From positions 2,512,009 through 2,576,008 of the forward strand of contig NZ_KI421498.1 in NCBI RefSeq assembly GCF_000473105.1: a stretch of 64,000 nucleotides of DNA, in the 5' to 3' direction. The notes under the pieces are model-generated. The model was not told the origin of the DNA, made no database searches, and saw only the letters and a list, made by a program, of their open reading frames with translations. Source of the stretch: Phaeobacter inhibens DSM 16374 (lineage in GTDB: Bacteria; Pseudomonadota; Alphaproteobacteria; Rhodobacterales; Rhodobacteraceae). This document shows positions 39,813 to 48,214 of the stretch, piece after piece (position 1 is the first letter of the stretch; each line of letters starts with the position of its first letter). The position numbers and the translations under genes were made by a program.

Positions 39813-40661
39813 ATGAATGATGATCGCCACAGCCGATTCCGGGATGCACATTCTGACAGGGATCGCGCCGAGCACGTGCCATCGACACCGCAGACCGAAT
39901 CTCCCGCGTATCGTCTGGCGTTTGCAGATAAAGATTTTCTCTGTCGCGACGAGCTGCGCCCGGTGCGGTTGCAGCTGGAGCTGCTGAAGCCCCAGCTAAT
40001 GCTGGATGAACATGGTATTGAAAGCACAATCGTCATGTTTGGCGGTGCGCGGATCCCTGCCCCCAAGGACAAGGATAAGGCGCGCACCAAGACATTGCGT
40101 GACCTGTCGCATTTCTACGATGAGGCTCGCAAATTTGCAAAGCTGATGACCGAAAAATCCATGACCACCGGTGGCAAGAATGATGTCATCGTCACCGGCG
40201 GTGGCCCGGGTGTGATGGAGGCGGGCAACCGTGGAGCGATTGATGCCGGGGGCGCCTCGGTTGGCCTCAATATCGTGCTGCCGCATGAGCAGGCGCCGAA
40301 TGAATATGTGACGCCCGACCTGTGTTTCAACTTCCACTATTTTGCGATCCGGAAAATGCACTTCTTGATGCGCGCGCGCGCCATCACCGTGTTCCCAGGC
40401 GGCTTTGGCACCCTGGATGAGATGTTTGAAACCCTGACACTCATTCAGACCGGCCGGATGGAGCGTGTTCCATTCCTGCTTTTTGGCCGTGCCTTCTGGG
40501 AAAAGATCATCAATTGGGAGGCACTGGCGGATGCCGGTACCATTTCCGAGGAAGATCTTGATCTGTTCCGTTTTGTGGAAACCGCCGAGGAGGCGATCCA
40601 CGTTATCGACAACTGGGAACCAGCGCCACCACGCGACAGCCTGCCCGGTCGCGACGAGTAA
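39813..40661 (+). CDS. LOG family protein (TIGR00730-like Rossmann fold)
   Basis: 282 residues. The core has the GGGPGVMEAGNRGA nucleotide-binding loop and the family signature FPGGFGTLDEMFE (about residues 195-207). These proteins are often misnamed lysine decarboxylases; characterised members are cytokinin riboside monophosphate phosphoribohydrolases or nucleoside 5'-monophosphate nucleosidases. The extra N-terminal 70 residues indicate the longer subgroup. It stands alone with a terminator downstream. Confidence 0.88.
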   Translation: MNDDRHSRFRDAHSDRDRAEHVPSTPQTESPAYRLAFADKDFLCRDELRPVRLQLELLKPQLMLDEHGIESTIVMFGGARIPAPKDKDKARTKTLRDLSHFYDEARKFAKLMTEKSMTTGGKNDVIVTGGGPGVMEAGNRGAIDAGGASVGLNIVLPHEQAPNEYVTPDLCFNFHYFAIRKMHFLMRARAITVFPGGFGTLDEMFETLTLIQTGRMERVPFLLFGRAFWEKIINWEALADAGTISEEDLDLFRFVETAEEAIHVIDNWEPAPPRDSLPGRDE

Positions 40662-40673
40662 TCATGTAACCTT

Positions 40674-40704
40674 CCCCGTCGCGCAGAAAAAGTGCGTGGC
40701 GGGG
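40674..40704. terminator. Terminator between LOG gene and small ORF
   Basis: An imperfect stem with CCCCG...CGGGG outer arms and CGCGCA/TGCGTG inner arms surrounds GAAAAAG. It lies between two convergent genes. Confidence 0.55.
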
Positions 40705-40725
40705 ACCGCTAGATGCGCAAATGGA

Positions 40726-40935
40726 TCAGGCAAATTCGGCTGGCAGGGCACCCAACGGTTTGCCATGCGGCAGGCGGGTCAGAATTTGCGCCCCTTCGAT
40801 ATCCTTGATCGCATAGCCGTAGCCACGCAGACGGAATTTCCATTCACGTTGGCTCAGCGCCTTGCCGCGTTCTTCACGCACCAGATCCAAAACGGTGGGC
40901 TCAATCGGCGTGGCGGCCGGTGTATGACGTGCCAT
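40726..40935 (-). CDS. Small conserved-type hypothetical protein
   Basis: 69 residues from MARHTPAATPIEPTV, with GGAAGGGAAAGAG upstream. In-frame ATGs further out would give 75 or 102 residues. It is basic, with no signal or membrane segment. The segment EERGKALSQREWKFRLRGYGYAIKDIEGAQILTRLP looks like a compact folded core and the last residues name no family I know. Function unknown. Confidence 0.55.
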   Translation of the reverse strand: MARHTPAATPIEPTVLDLVREERGKALSQREWKFRLRGYGYAIKDIEGAQILTRLPHGKPLGALPAEFA

Positions 40936-41397
40936 GATCTCTTTCCCTTCCATTGACTGTCTACGATTTGGAAACTGTCCTGTCGAAATGGCAGAAATGT
41001 ACCGCGATTGAGGAAATTTCTGGGCAGCAGCCAAAACCGCAAGTCACGGAGTTCAGAATCGCCGCCTGGCAACCGGAGATCGAAAGCCATCAAATCAGCA
41101 TCCTAATCTTCCGTCATTAAGAGGATTGCTTTGAATATGATCTTCCGGCGCAGAAATGCCATTTTCTGGAATCTGATGGAAAAGCATCTGCCCAGACCCT
41201 CCAACATCCAGGTATTGCTTTGAATAAACTGCATTTTCAGAAAGGGATCGCAAAAAAAGCGACAGGAACAGATCAGTGCAGATTGCAACACTCAGATAGG
41301 TCGCGAGTCCCAAAACTGCGCAAAAAGTCCCAATCTTGGGCGTATCGGCGCCACATTCATTGACGAGGTTGATGGTAACCCAATGTGGAGTGGTCAC
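40936..41397. other. AT-rich intergenic region before the metalloprotease gene
   Basis: About 460 bp, noticeably less GC-rich than its surroundings. A leftward frame at 41095-41397 includes a hydrophobic segment, but its first codons overlap the protease start and no known protein is recognisable. I treat the stretch as promoter and spacer, possibly of recently acquired DNA. Confidence 0.35.
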
Positions 41398-42639
41398 ATG
41401 CCAAGAGTCTCGGATTATTCAGCGCTGCTATACTATCTTGATGGTGACCATTTTCGCTGGAACGCCCCTGCCGAAATTGGGACCCAGGCAATCATCACAT
41501 ATAGCTTCACAGAGACCGGTAGCCTTGCAGACCCTGCAGTAAGCGACCCCTATGGCGCGACGGAATACTGGTCATTTGACGAGGATCAGCGCGACATCTT
41601 TCGCGAAGGACTTTCCCTCTACGAAGATATTTCGGGGGTCCGGTTTATCGAAGTCGAAGGCCGGGGCATGATCAATGCGTTTGGTACAACCGGCAGCAGT
41701 GCTGGTGGCTGGGCCAATATCGCGATGTCCGGAAATGGCTTCACTGGCCGAGGCGACCTGACCGTTGATACGGACGTCATGACAAAAGGCACCTATGGCT
41801 ATGTCACGGTGTTGCATGAGATAGGTCATACTCTCGGACTGCAACACTCTCATGACGGCGGTCTGACACTAGATCGTCACGCAGACACACCCGAAAACAC
41901 AGTGATGACCTACAATCATAGCCCTGCCTATGTGACCGAATTGGGCACCTTTGATATTCAGGCAATGCAACATCTCTACGGCAATTCCGATAGCTTCACC
42001 GGATGGGAAATACTGGGCGGCGGAAGCGACCCGATCATCATCCGCAGTACGAATGCTTCTGAAACGGTGATCGGAACCGATCAAAATACCACCATCAATG
42101 CCAAGGGCGGCCATGACCACGTTCAGGGCCGTGAAGCAGATGACACACTGCGCGGCGCGGATGGGCGCGATACGATGGTCGGTGGCTTGGGAGAGGACCG
42201 CCTATTTGGCGGTAATGGCGCCGACCTCCTGATTGGCGGCACCGGGGGCGACGCCTATTCCGGTGGTAGCGATGATGACGTCCTCTACGGCAATCGCGGG
42301 CATGACATGCTACACGGCGGATCCGGCAACGACCACCTGTTGGGTGGTATTGGCCGCGACACGCTGGTGGGCGGCGACGGCAGCGATACCCTGACCGGTG
42401 GTACTGGTGCGGATACCTTTGTTTTTGATCAGGCTGATGCCTTCGACACCAACCGGATTACCGATTTTGGTCGGGGCGCAGATGTGATCGACCTGTCGGG
42501 TCTTTGGCTTACCAGTCTGGACCAGCTGGACATCGCAAAAGACAGCGGCACCACCACCATCTCCTATTCCAATTGGTTTGAGCTGGAGCTGACCAATTAT
42601 GCCGACCCCCTAACGGGATCGGATTTCATATTCAGTTGA
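41398..42639 (+). CDS. Serralysin-like RTX metalloprotease
   Basis: 413 residues. The metzincin zinc motif HEIGHTLGLQH is at about 140-150 and the Met-turn VMTY near 169-172, as in peptidase M10 serralysins. After about residue 220 come roughly ten glycine/aspartate nonapeptides (for example GGLGEDRLFGGNGADLL), which bind calcium. A C-terminal segment typical of RTX proteins follows (TFVFDQADAFDTNRITDFGRGADVIDLSG). Such proteins leave by a type I system, and none is in this window. The start at 41398 has GGAG 7 nt upstream, against the longer ATG at 41383. There is no Sec signal. It converges on rlmN. Confidence 0.9.
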   Translation: MPRVSDYSALLYYLDGDHFRWNAPAEIGTQAIITYSFTETGSLADPAVSDPYGATEYWSFDEDQRDIFREGLSLYEDISGVRFIEVEGRGMINAFGTTGSSAGGWANIAMSGNGFTGRGDLTVDTDVMTKGTYGYVTVLHEIGHTLGLQHSHDGGLTLDRHADTPENTVMTYNHSPAYVTELGTFDIQAMQHLYGNSDSFTGWEILGGGSDPIIIRSTNASETVIGTDQNTTINAKGGHDHVQGREADDTLRGADGRDTMVGGLGEDRLFGGNGADLLIGGTGGDAYSGGSDDDVLYGNRGHDMLHGGSGNDHLLGGIGRDTLVGGDGSDTLTGGTGADTFVFDQADAFDTNRITDFGRGADVIDLSGLWLTSLDQLDIAKDSGTTTISYSNWFELELTNYADPLTGSDFIFS

Positions 42640-42669
42640 GGCAGCCGGGGACCTGCCTGGAGGTCGAGG

Positions 42670-43854
42670 TCAGGGGTTGAGCCCCGCCTCGGCCTCAATC
42701 TGTTTACGGCTCTTGCGCGCACGCTCGGTTGCGGATTTCAACTGACCACAGGCCGCCAGAATGTCTTCACCACGCGGGGTACGGATAGGCGAGGCATAGC
42801 CGGCCTGATAGATGATGTTCGCGAACGCATGGATCCGGTTGTTCGACGACCGCGTATAAGGCGAGCCAGGCCATTCATTGAATGGGATGAGGTTCACTTT
42901 CGCCGGGATCCCCTTGATCAATTCGACCAGGCGATGGGCGTCTTCATCGCTATCGTTCACACCATTCAGCATCACATACTCGAAGGTGATCCGCTCCGAA
43001 TTGGTCAGACGGGGATACGCTCGCAGAGCCTCCAGAAGTGCTTCGATATTCCAGCGTTTGTTGATTGGCACCAGCTTGTCGCGCACCTCATCCGTGGTGG
43101 CATGGAAGGACACCGCCAGAAGGCAGCCGATTTCTTCGGCCGTGCGGGCAATTTCCGGCACCACCCCCGAGGTCGAGAGAGTAATACGACGGCGTGACAG
43201 GCTGATCCCCTCAGGATCCATCGCAATCTTCATCGCATCGCGCACGTTTTCGAAGTTGTAGAGCGGCTCACCCATGCCCATCAGCACGATGTTCGACAGC
43301 AGACGCGTCTCGTCCTTGGGGGCTCCGGGTACGGGCCATTCGTCCAGATCGTCACGCGCCATCATGATCTGGCCGACGATTTCAGCGGCGGTCAGGTTGC
43401 GGACCAGCTTCTGCGTGCCGGTATGGCAGAAGGAACATGTCAGGGTGCACCCCACCTGGGAGGAAATGCAGAGCGTGCCGCGCCCTTCCTCCGGGATATA
43501 GACGACCTCAACCTCGTGACCGCCAGCAATGCGCACCAGATATTTGCGCGTCCCATCGGTCGAGACCTGCTTGCTCACGACCTCCGGGGTCGCAATCTCA
43601 AAATGCTCATCCAAGTCAGCGCGATAAGCTTTGGCGAGGTTTGTCATCTCGGCAAAGTCACGCTTGCCCCATTGATAAATCCACTGCCAGATCTGCCCCA
43701 CCCGCATTTTGGCCTGCTTTTCCGGTGTTCCATGCGCGATCAGGGTCTCGCGCAGCTGGTCGCGGGTCAGGCCCACAAGATTGATCTTGCCGCCCTCTGG
43801 CAGTTTGCGGGGCAGGGTCAGGACGTCTTGGGTGATCGGCGCATTGGCGGTCAT
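42670..43854 (-). CDS. rlmN: Dual-specificity rRNA/tRNA adenine-C2 methyltransferase RlmN
   Basis: 394 residues. A radical SAM enzyme methylating C2 of A2503 in 23S rRNA and A37 in some tRNAs. The cluster motif CTLTCSFC lies in [18 protein letters not shown] (about residues 131-148). [30 protein letters not shown] and the C-terminal [16 protein letters not shown], which includes the second catalytic Cys, complete the family pattern. Confidence 0.97.
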   Translation of the reverse strand: MTANAPITQDVLTLPRKLPEGGKINLVGLTRDQLRETLIAHGTPEKQAKMRVGQIWQWIYQWGKRDFAEMTNLAKAYRADLDEHFEIATPEVVSKQVSTDGTRKYLVRIAGGHEVEVVYIPEEGRGTLCISSQVGCTLTCSFCHTGTQKLVRNLTAAEIVGQIMMARDDLDEWPVPGAPKDETRLLSNIVLMGMGEPLYNFENVRDAMKIAMDPEGISLSRRRITLSTSGVVPEIARTAEEIGCLLAVSFHATTDEVRDKLVPINKRWNIEALLEALRAYPRLTNSERITFEYVMLNGVNDSDEDAHRLVELIKGIPAKVNLIPFNEWPGSPYTRSSNNRIHAFANIIYQAGYASPIRTPRGEDILAACGQLKSATERARKSRKQIEAEAGLNP

Positions 43855-43949
43855 GGCAAAAAGACTCGGTCTGTTTGGGTGGATGCGGCTCTATATAGGA
43901 TTCTCACCGAAGATCAAAAGGAATCCTGCAGATTGATCTTTTGCGCCCG

Positions 43950-44333
43950 CTATCCTGCGTGGTCCATCAGCGCCTCGACCCGATCCCGCGTCAGGGTGAT
44001 GCGACAGGACAGAATGGCGATACCGGTACCGGAACCACCGCCGAAGGTCGCGCCGACAAAATCGCAATGAGCATCCCGAAACGCCTCCCAGGACTTTTGC
44101 GCTGTCTCCAACGCCGGGCTGGCACTTTGACGCCCTGTAATGCCGTCCAGATCGGCGGCCGCCTCTCGGGCATAATCGAGCGCTCGTGACAGTGCGGCGT
44201 TCGCGCGAGTCTGGTCACCATTCAGTCAGTCGCGCAGCTCAATCTGGGAACCGGTACCACTGCATTCCATCGCGGGATCCGCAAGAGCGGGCAGCGGCAG
44301 CGCAAGAAGGGCTGAAAGCATGTACGGCCGCAT
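43950..44333 (-). pseudogene. LprI-like (DUF1311) secreted protein interrupted by in-frame TGA
   Basis: From ATG at 44333, with AAGGA 9 nt upstream, the frame encodes a signal peptide (MRPYMLSALLALPLPALA), then DPAMECSGTGSQIELRD and a TGA at codon 36 (44226-44228). Reading on in the same frame gives 91 further residues to TAG at 43950. These contain LETAQKSWEAFRDAHCDFVG, GGGSGTGIAI and LSCRITLTRDRVEAL, the hallmarks of the LprI/DUF1311 family (lysozyme-inhibitor-like). The TGA falls where this family has its second conserved cysteine (TQ-x-E-x-x-x-C pattern). Either a nonsense mutation has inactivated the gene, or the TGA is recoded. The sequence TGACTGA around it could also hide a small error. 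Confidence 0.75.
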
Positions 44334-44397
44334 GATCTGAATGTCCTTTTTCTTTGTCATCGCTTCACCGAAATAAAGTTTTGTTTGCGCAAATACA

Positions 44398-44422
44398 AAA
44401 CCCCGGACAAAAGCCGGGGTTT
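44398..44422 (-). terminator. Terminator after the IalB gene
   Basis: AAACCCCGG (44398-44406) and CCGGGGTTT (44414-44422) form a perfect 9-bp stem. On the minus strand it is followed by TTTTGTATTT, about 45 bp past the stop. Confidence 0.8.
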
Positions 44423-44464
44423 ATAGGCGTTCAGTTGAAGCGCCAGAGCGATCTCCGGATGCCC

Positions 44465-44995
44465 TCAGTTACAGCGCTTTTCCGCGTCTTCGACCGCGGC
44501 GGTAAAGCCCAGGAGCGAGAACGTATCCTTGGTCTGCGTGCCGCGTGCGGACCGGGCGGTCAGAACTGCCTGCGCGCCGCGTTTCATTGCGGTGATGATC
44601 TTCGCGTCATCCGCAGCAGTCGCAGGCCAGGCCCATTCGCCTTCGGTGAACAGCTCAAATTCGGTGTCACCCACCGCAAGGTTCACAGTCGAACCCGGAG
44701 CAAAAGGATACCCGCCAGTAAAGGTCACCTGACCCTTGTCGCCCGTCTCCGGTCGGTAGAAGACAAACAACTGAATCTTGCCGCGACGCACCGCTTTGAC
44801 CCGCCCGTCGCGGGTGTTCACGGTTTCCTTGGGCGCTGAGACTCCCCAGCATTCCTTGGGACTTTCGCCTTGGAACACGCTCCAGTCGACATTGCTCGCA
44901 ACGCGATTGTCAGATTCTGCCTGCTGTGCGGATGCGCTGGTGGCCATTGCGGCCAGACACAGGCCCGCGATGCAGCGGACGAGTTTTGATGTCAT
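44465..44995 (-). CDS. Invasion-associated locus B (IalB) family protein
   Basis: 176 residues. The start MTSKLVRCIAGLCLAAMATSASAQQ is a clear signal peptide with GGAG 9 nt upstream; the open frame continues upstream to 45340 without family similarity. The mature part has the IalB layout, with WGVSAPKET, a beta-rich core (QLFVFYRPETGDKGQVTFTGGYPF), and a C-terminal Cys (EKRCN) likely paired with the Cys in KECWG. The family is named from Bartonella but is widespread in free-living alphaproteobacteria, so a role in invasion should not be assumed. Confidence 0.87.
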   Translation of the reverse strand: MTSKLVRCIAGLCLAAMATSASAQQAESDNRVASNVDWSVFQGESPKECWGVSAPKETVNTRDGRVKAVRRGKIQLFVFYRPETGDKGQVTFTGGYPFAPGSTVNLAVGDTEFELFTEGEWAWPATAADDAKIITAMKRGAQAVLTARSARGTQTKDTFSLLGFTAAVEDAEKRCN

Positions 44996-45082
44996 TTGTC
45001 CCAACTCCAAGACTGTCTTTACCTCAAATAAGCCAGAGGACATGCGGCGTTGCCTCCGCCGTCTGGTCCCGATCCCCTCGCT

Positions 45083-45098
45083 TGTGTACTCATACACA
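45083..45098. promoter_or_regulatory. Inverted repeat between IalB and asparaginase genes
   Basis: TGTGTA-CTCA-TACACA is a perfect 6-bp inverted repeat in the divergent spacer. It could be an operator for either gene. No regulator is encoded next to it. Confidence 0.35.
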
Positions 45099-45168
45099 CT
45101 ATCGTAACTATCGCCACGTGTGAAAGCCCGTTTTGGCGGGAAATTGCCAACAGGAAAGGCGTTTTGTG

Positions 45169-46167
45169 ATGACCAACCCCGTACCAATGACCGAAGTATG
45201 GCGCGGTCCACTCCTAGAAAGCCTCCACTTAGGGCATGCCGTGGTCTGTAACGCCAAGGGCGAGATCGTGCGCAGCTGGGGCGATCCCGATGCGGTGATT
45301 TACCCTCGCAGCTCGGCCAAAATGATCCAGGCCTTGCCACTGATTACCTCGGGTGCTGCCGCAAAATACGGGCTGACATCTGAACAGCTGGCCCTGGCCT
45401 GCGCCTCCCACAATGGAGCCGAAATCCACACAAGCCGCGTTAACGCCTGGTTGGATCAGCTCTCCATGACCGATCATGATTTCCGCTGCGGCCCGCAGCT
45501 GCCCGACGATATTCCCGCGCGCAACGCGCTGATCAAAACAGACACCAGCCCCTGTCAGGTGCACAATAATTGCTCCGGCAAACACGCGGGTTTCTTGACC
45601 CTGTCACAGCATCTGGGCGCCGGACCCGAGTATGTCGAGATTGACCACCCGGTACAGCAGGCCTGCCGCAGCGCCTTTGAGCAGGTGACGGAAGAAGTCA
45701 GCCCCGGCTACGGTATCGACGGATGCTCGGCCCCGAATTTCGCAACCTCCGTAAAAGGTCTGGCCCGCGCGATGGCTTGGTTCGCCGCCGCGTCGGACCG
45801 CTCAGACCGCGATGCAGACGCCGCACAGCAGTTGGTCAGCGCGATGATGGCCCATCCCGAGCTGGTTGCAGGTGAAACCCGCGCCTGCACTAACCTGATG
45901 CGCGCGATGGGTGGCAAGGTAGCCATCAAAACCGGCGCCGAAGCCGTCTTCATAGCCATCCTGCCCGAACAGAAACTGGGTGTGGCGCTGAAAATCACCG
46001 ACGGCGCCACCCGCGCCAGCGAATGCGCAATTGCAAGCATTCTGGTGGGGCTGGGCGTTCTGGATGCGGATCATCCAGCAACGCTAAAATACCGCAACGC
46101 CCCCCTGATCAATCGTCGCGGTATTGACTGTGGTTCAATCCGGCCATCCGCCGAAATGACATTCTGA
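45169..46167 (+). CDS. Rhizobium etli-type L-asparaginase
   Basis: 332 residues of the PF06089 family, unrelated in fold to the E. coli AnsA/AnsB enzymes. It hydrolyses L-asparagine to aspartate and ammonia. The two Ser/Cys-Lys signatures of the R. etli enzyme are visible: PRSSAKMIQALPL (Ser-x-x-Lys) and NNCSGKHAGFLTL (Cys-Ser-Gly-Lys). ATG at 45169 directly follows an in-frame GTG, with AGGAAAGG upstream. No signal peptide, so it is cytoplasmic. Confidence 0.92.
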   Translation: MTNPVPMTEVWRGPLLESLHLGHAVVCNAKGEIVRSWGDPDAVIYPRSSAKMIQALPLITSGAAAKYGLTSEQLALACASHNGAEIHTSRVNAWLDQLSMTDHDFRCGPQLPDDIPARNALIKTDTSPCQVHNNCSGKHAGFLTLSQHLGAGPEYVEIDHPVQQACRSAFEQVTEEVSPGYGIDGCSAPNFATSVKGLARAMAWFAAASDRSDRDADAAQQLVSAMMAHPELVAGETRACTNLMRAMGGKVAIKTGAEAVFIAILPEQKLGVALKITDGATRASECAIASILVGLGVLDADHPATLKYRNAPLINRRGIDCGSIRPSAEMTF

Positions 46168-46173
46168 ACGTAA

Positions 46174-46207
46174 ATCGCCCCGGCAGCCATATGGCGACCG
46201 GGGCGAT
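46174..46207. terminator. Bidirectional terminator hairpin
   Basis: ATCGCCCCGG (46174-46183) and CCGGGGCGAT (46198-46207) form a perfect 10-bp stem. Inside it lies a second palindrome GCCATATGGC (46186-46195). It separates the convergent asparaginase and YCII genes. T-runs are short. Confidence 0.6.
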
Positions 46208-46228
46208 GTTTAAGGCAGCAGCCTGTCA

Positions 46229-46543
46229 TTACATTTCGATAATTTCGGCCACCTCAACCGAACCGTCGCCGCTGACAACCATCGGGCAACCATTTGCCAT
46301 TTTGCAGGCGGCGTCGATGTCGACCGCCTCGACCACAGAATACCCGGAAAGCGGATTGGCCCCGCCATTGTCCTCGACCCCGGAATGCTGAACCGTCTTG
46401 GACATGCCAACGGGATTGCCGGGCACGACAAGCGCATCGCCCATTTCTCCCATCCAGCTTTTCCAAGCATCCATCACCTTCGCCCCCTCCTCAGGTGACT
46501 CAGGTGTCTTGCCGCCGTGATACGCAAAGATGAATTGTGGCAT
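46229..46543 (-). CDS. YCII-related (DGPF) domain protein
   Basis: 104 residues from MPQFIFAYHGGKTPESPEE, with GGAGTACCC upstream. It has the ferredoxin-like YCII fold with the conserved segment SGYSVVEAVDIDAACKMANGCP near the C-terminus. The biochemical role of such proteins is poorly known. It is the last gene of an ArsR-SRPBCC-YCII series, a common combination in soil and marine bacteria, suggesting a response to some small molecule. Confidence 0.82.
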   Translation of the reverse strand: MPQFIFAYHGGKTPESPEEGAKVMDAWKSWMGEMGDALVVPGNPVGMSKTVQHSGVEDNGGANPLSGYSVVEAVDIDAACKMANGCPMVVSGDGSVEVAEIIEM

Positions 46544-46607
46544 TGGGTACTCCTCTCCCGTTTGGGTCTTCGTTAAAAACACTCGCAGCCGCCTGTATCT
46601 GCCAAGA

Positions 46608-47036
46608 TTACTGGATCTTGGACGCCAGTTTGCGCAGGGTTGATTCCCAGCCTTTCTGATGGCCTGCGGCCTGTTCGGAACTGTCCAGATTGCGATGGTC
46701 GATGACCAGGCGAGCCCCCGCATCGACAGCCTCAACGGTCAGGGTCACATGGCTTTCGTGACCCCGCGCGCCGGTCTCATCGTGCCATCCCCAGGTAAAC
46801 CCGATCGATTGCGGCGGCCGCACATGGGTGACCACCCCGGACACATGGTAGCGATCCCCATCCGCATTGGTCATGACCGTGGACCACGGCCCCTCCTGAT
46901 GGAAATTCAATGTATGTTCAGGCACGGTCATCCCCTCAGGCCCCCACCATTGCAGCAGTTTTTCGGTGTCGCTGATCCAGGCAAACAGGCGCTCCGGTGT
47001 GACTGGAAATTCGCGTTCCAATCGCAGATCTGTCAT
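46608..47036 (-). CDS. SRPBCC/AHSA1 domain protein
   Basis: 142 residues of the START-like fold: LEREFPVTPERLFAWISDTEKLLQWWGPEGM at the start and GHQKGWESTLRKLASKI at the end are the AHSA1 landmarks. These small proteins bind hydrophobic ligands. Its ATG overlaps the stop of the arsR gene (ATGA), so both are co-translated. Confidence 0.88.
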   Translation of the reverse strand: MTDLRLEREFPVTPERLFAWISDTEKLLQWWGPEGMTVPEHTLNFHQEGPWSTVMTNADGDRYHVSGVVTHVRPPQSIGFTWGWHDETGARGHESHVTLTVEAVDAGARLVIDHRNLDSSEQAAGHQKGWESTLRKLASKIQ

Positions 47037-47353
47037 TCCATTTCCTCCTTTAGCGCCGCCTCCAGCCGGTCAAGGCTGCTTTGCCAGAACGATTGTCGAG
47101 ATATCGTCCAATCCGCGATCAGCTTCAGCCCCTCCGGTCGCGCAGAATACAATCGGCGCGTCCCATCGGCGCGCTGAGCAACCAGCCCCGCCTCGCGCAG
47201 GACCTTGAGGTGCCGAGAGACTGCTGGCGCCGTGATGCCCGATCCCCGAACAAGATCCCCGGCGGGCAATTCGCCGTGTTCCATCAACTGTTCGACGATG
47301 GCCATGCGGGTGCCGTCAGACAGCGCGGAAAAGGATTTGAGCAGAGGTGTCAT
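47033..47353 (-). CDS. ArsR family transcriptional regulator
   Basis: 106 residues. A winged helix of the ArsR type: LFKSF-like N-terminus (LLKSFSALSDGTRMAIVEQLME), then GDLVRGSGITAPAVSRHLKVLREAGLVAQRADGTRR. The cysteine metal site of classical ArsR (CxC in helix 3) is absent, so it does not sense metals by that site. A perfect ATTAAC-N6-GTTAAT repeat lies 9 bp upstream of its start, fitting autorepression. Confidence 0.9.
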   Translation of the reverse strand: MTPLLKSFSALSDGTRMAIVEQLMEHGELPAGDLVRGSGITAPAVSRHLKVLREAGLVAQRADGTRRLYSARPEGLKLIADWTISRQSFWQSSLDRLEAALKEEME

Positions 47354-47361
47354 ACCCTCAC

Positions 47362-47379
47362 ATTAACACAATCGTTAAT
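47362..47379. promoter_or_regulatory. Probable ArsR operator
   Basis: ATTAAC (47362-47367) and GTTAAT (47374-47379) form a perfect inverted repeat around 6 bp, immediately before the arsR start. It is in an AT-rich promoter-like stretch. Confidence 0.65.
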
Positions 47380-47451
47380 TAATATATAGGTTAAATTGTG
47401 GACGACACGGCAACCGGACTGGCATTGACGCGGCTTCAGAACATCAGGGGA

Positions 47452-48210
47452 TCACAGCATGTCCCATAAGAGACGCAACGCCAGCACAACCGATGTCAGC
47501 ACCAGCAACGGCTTGATCATCCGCGCACCCTGTTTCTGCGCTATCCCGGCGCCTACGCGTGCGCCGACGATCTGCGCAGCGCCCATGGCCAATCCCACAC
47601 CCCACCAAGGCGTCGCAACAAAAGCAAAGGCCAGCAGCGCCCCGGCGTTAGATGCAAAATTCAGCAGCTTTGTATGTGCGGTCGCCCGCAAAATGCCGAA
47701 ACCGGCCAGCGACACGAAACCAAGCATGTAGAAACTACCGGCCCCCGGCCCCAGAAGACCATCATAGAGCCCGCAGAGCGGCACAATTGTGACTGCAAAA
47801 AGCGTGGGAGACAGGCGCCGTGTCCGGTCACTGTCATCCAGCCCCTTTTTGGTGGCAAAGAATACCGCGATCCCAATTAGCAGCAACGGCAGGATCCATC
47901 GGATCCACGTTGTCGGCAGAACGGATATCAACAGCGCGCCGCAGATTGAGGCAAGGCCCGCGATCAGGGCTGACCCGGCCTGCGCCCGCAGGTCAACATG
48001 ACCGCCGCGGGAATAGCTGATCGCCGCGGTGGCGGCGCCAAACAACCCTTGAATCTTGTTGGTCGCCAAAGCGGTAATGGGATTGGCACCGGCCAGCAGC
48101 AATACAGGCACCGTGATCAGCCCTCCACCGCCCGCAACCGCATCAATAAACCCAGCCGCAAACCCTGCTGCCATCAACAGCAGCAGGAGATCAAACCCCA
48201 CTTCGAACAT
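47452..48210 (-). CDS. TSUP (TauE/SafE) family membrane permease
   Basis: 252 residues from MFEVGFDLLLLLMAAG, with AAGGG 9 nt upstream. About seven to eight hydrophobic helices and the duplicated family motif (GFIDAVAGGGGLITVPVLLLAG-like near residue 20, and GLYDGLLGPGAGSFY in the second half) identify it. Members move sulfite, sulfoacetate or other anions. The substrate is unknown. It begins 4 bp after the serB stop, so it is probably in the serB transcript. Confidence 0.88.
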   Translation of the reverse strand: MFEVGFDLLLLLMAAGFAAGFIDAVAGGGGLITVPVLLLAGANPITALATNKIQGLFGAATAAISYSRGGHVDLRAQAGSALIAGLASICGALLISVLPTTWIRWILPLLLIGIAVFFATKKGLDDSDRTRRLSPTLFAVTIVPLCGLYDGLLGPGAGSFYMLGFVSLAGFGILRATAHTKLLNFASNAGALLAFAFVATPWWGVGLAMGAAQIVGARVGAGIAQKQGARMIKPLLVLTSVVLALRLLWDML

Positions 48211-48214
48211 AAAA

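Noticed and set aside
41095-41397. Leftward 100-codon frame with a hydrophobic segment
   Set aside because: No Shine-Dalgarno or family similarity, and its start overlaps the protease start; the AT-rich sequence alone explains the hydrophobic codons.
44466-45340. 291-residue version of the IalB protein
   Set aside because: The first 115 residues have no signal or similarity, and an internal ATG with Shine-Dalgarno opens a clear signal peptide.
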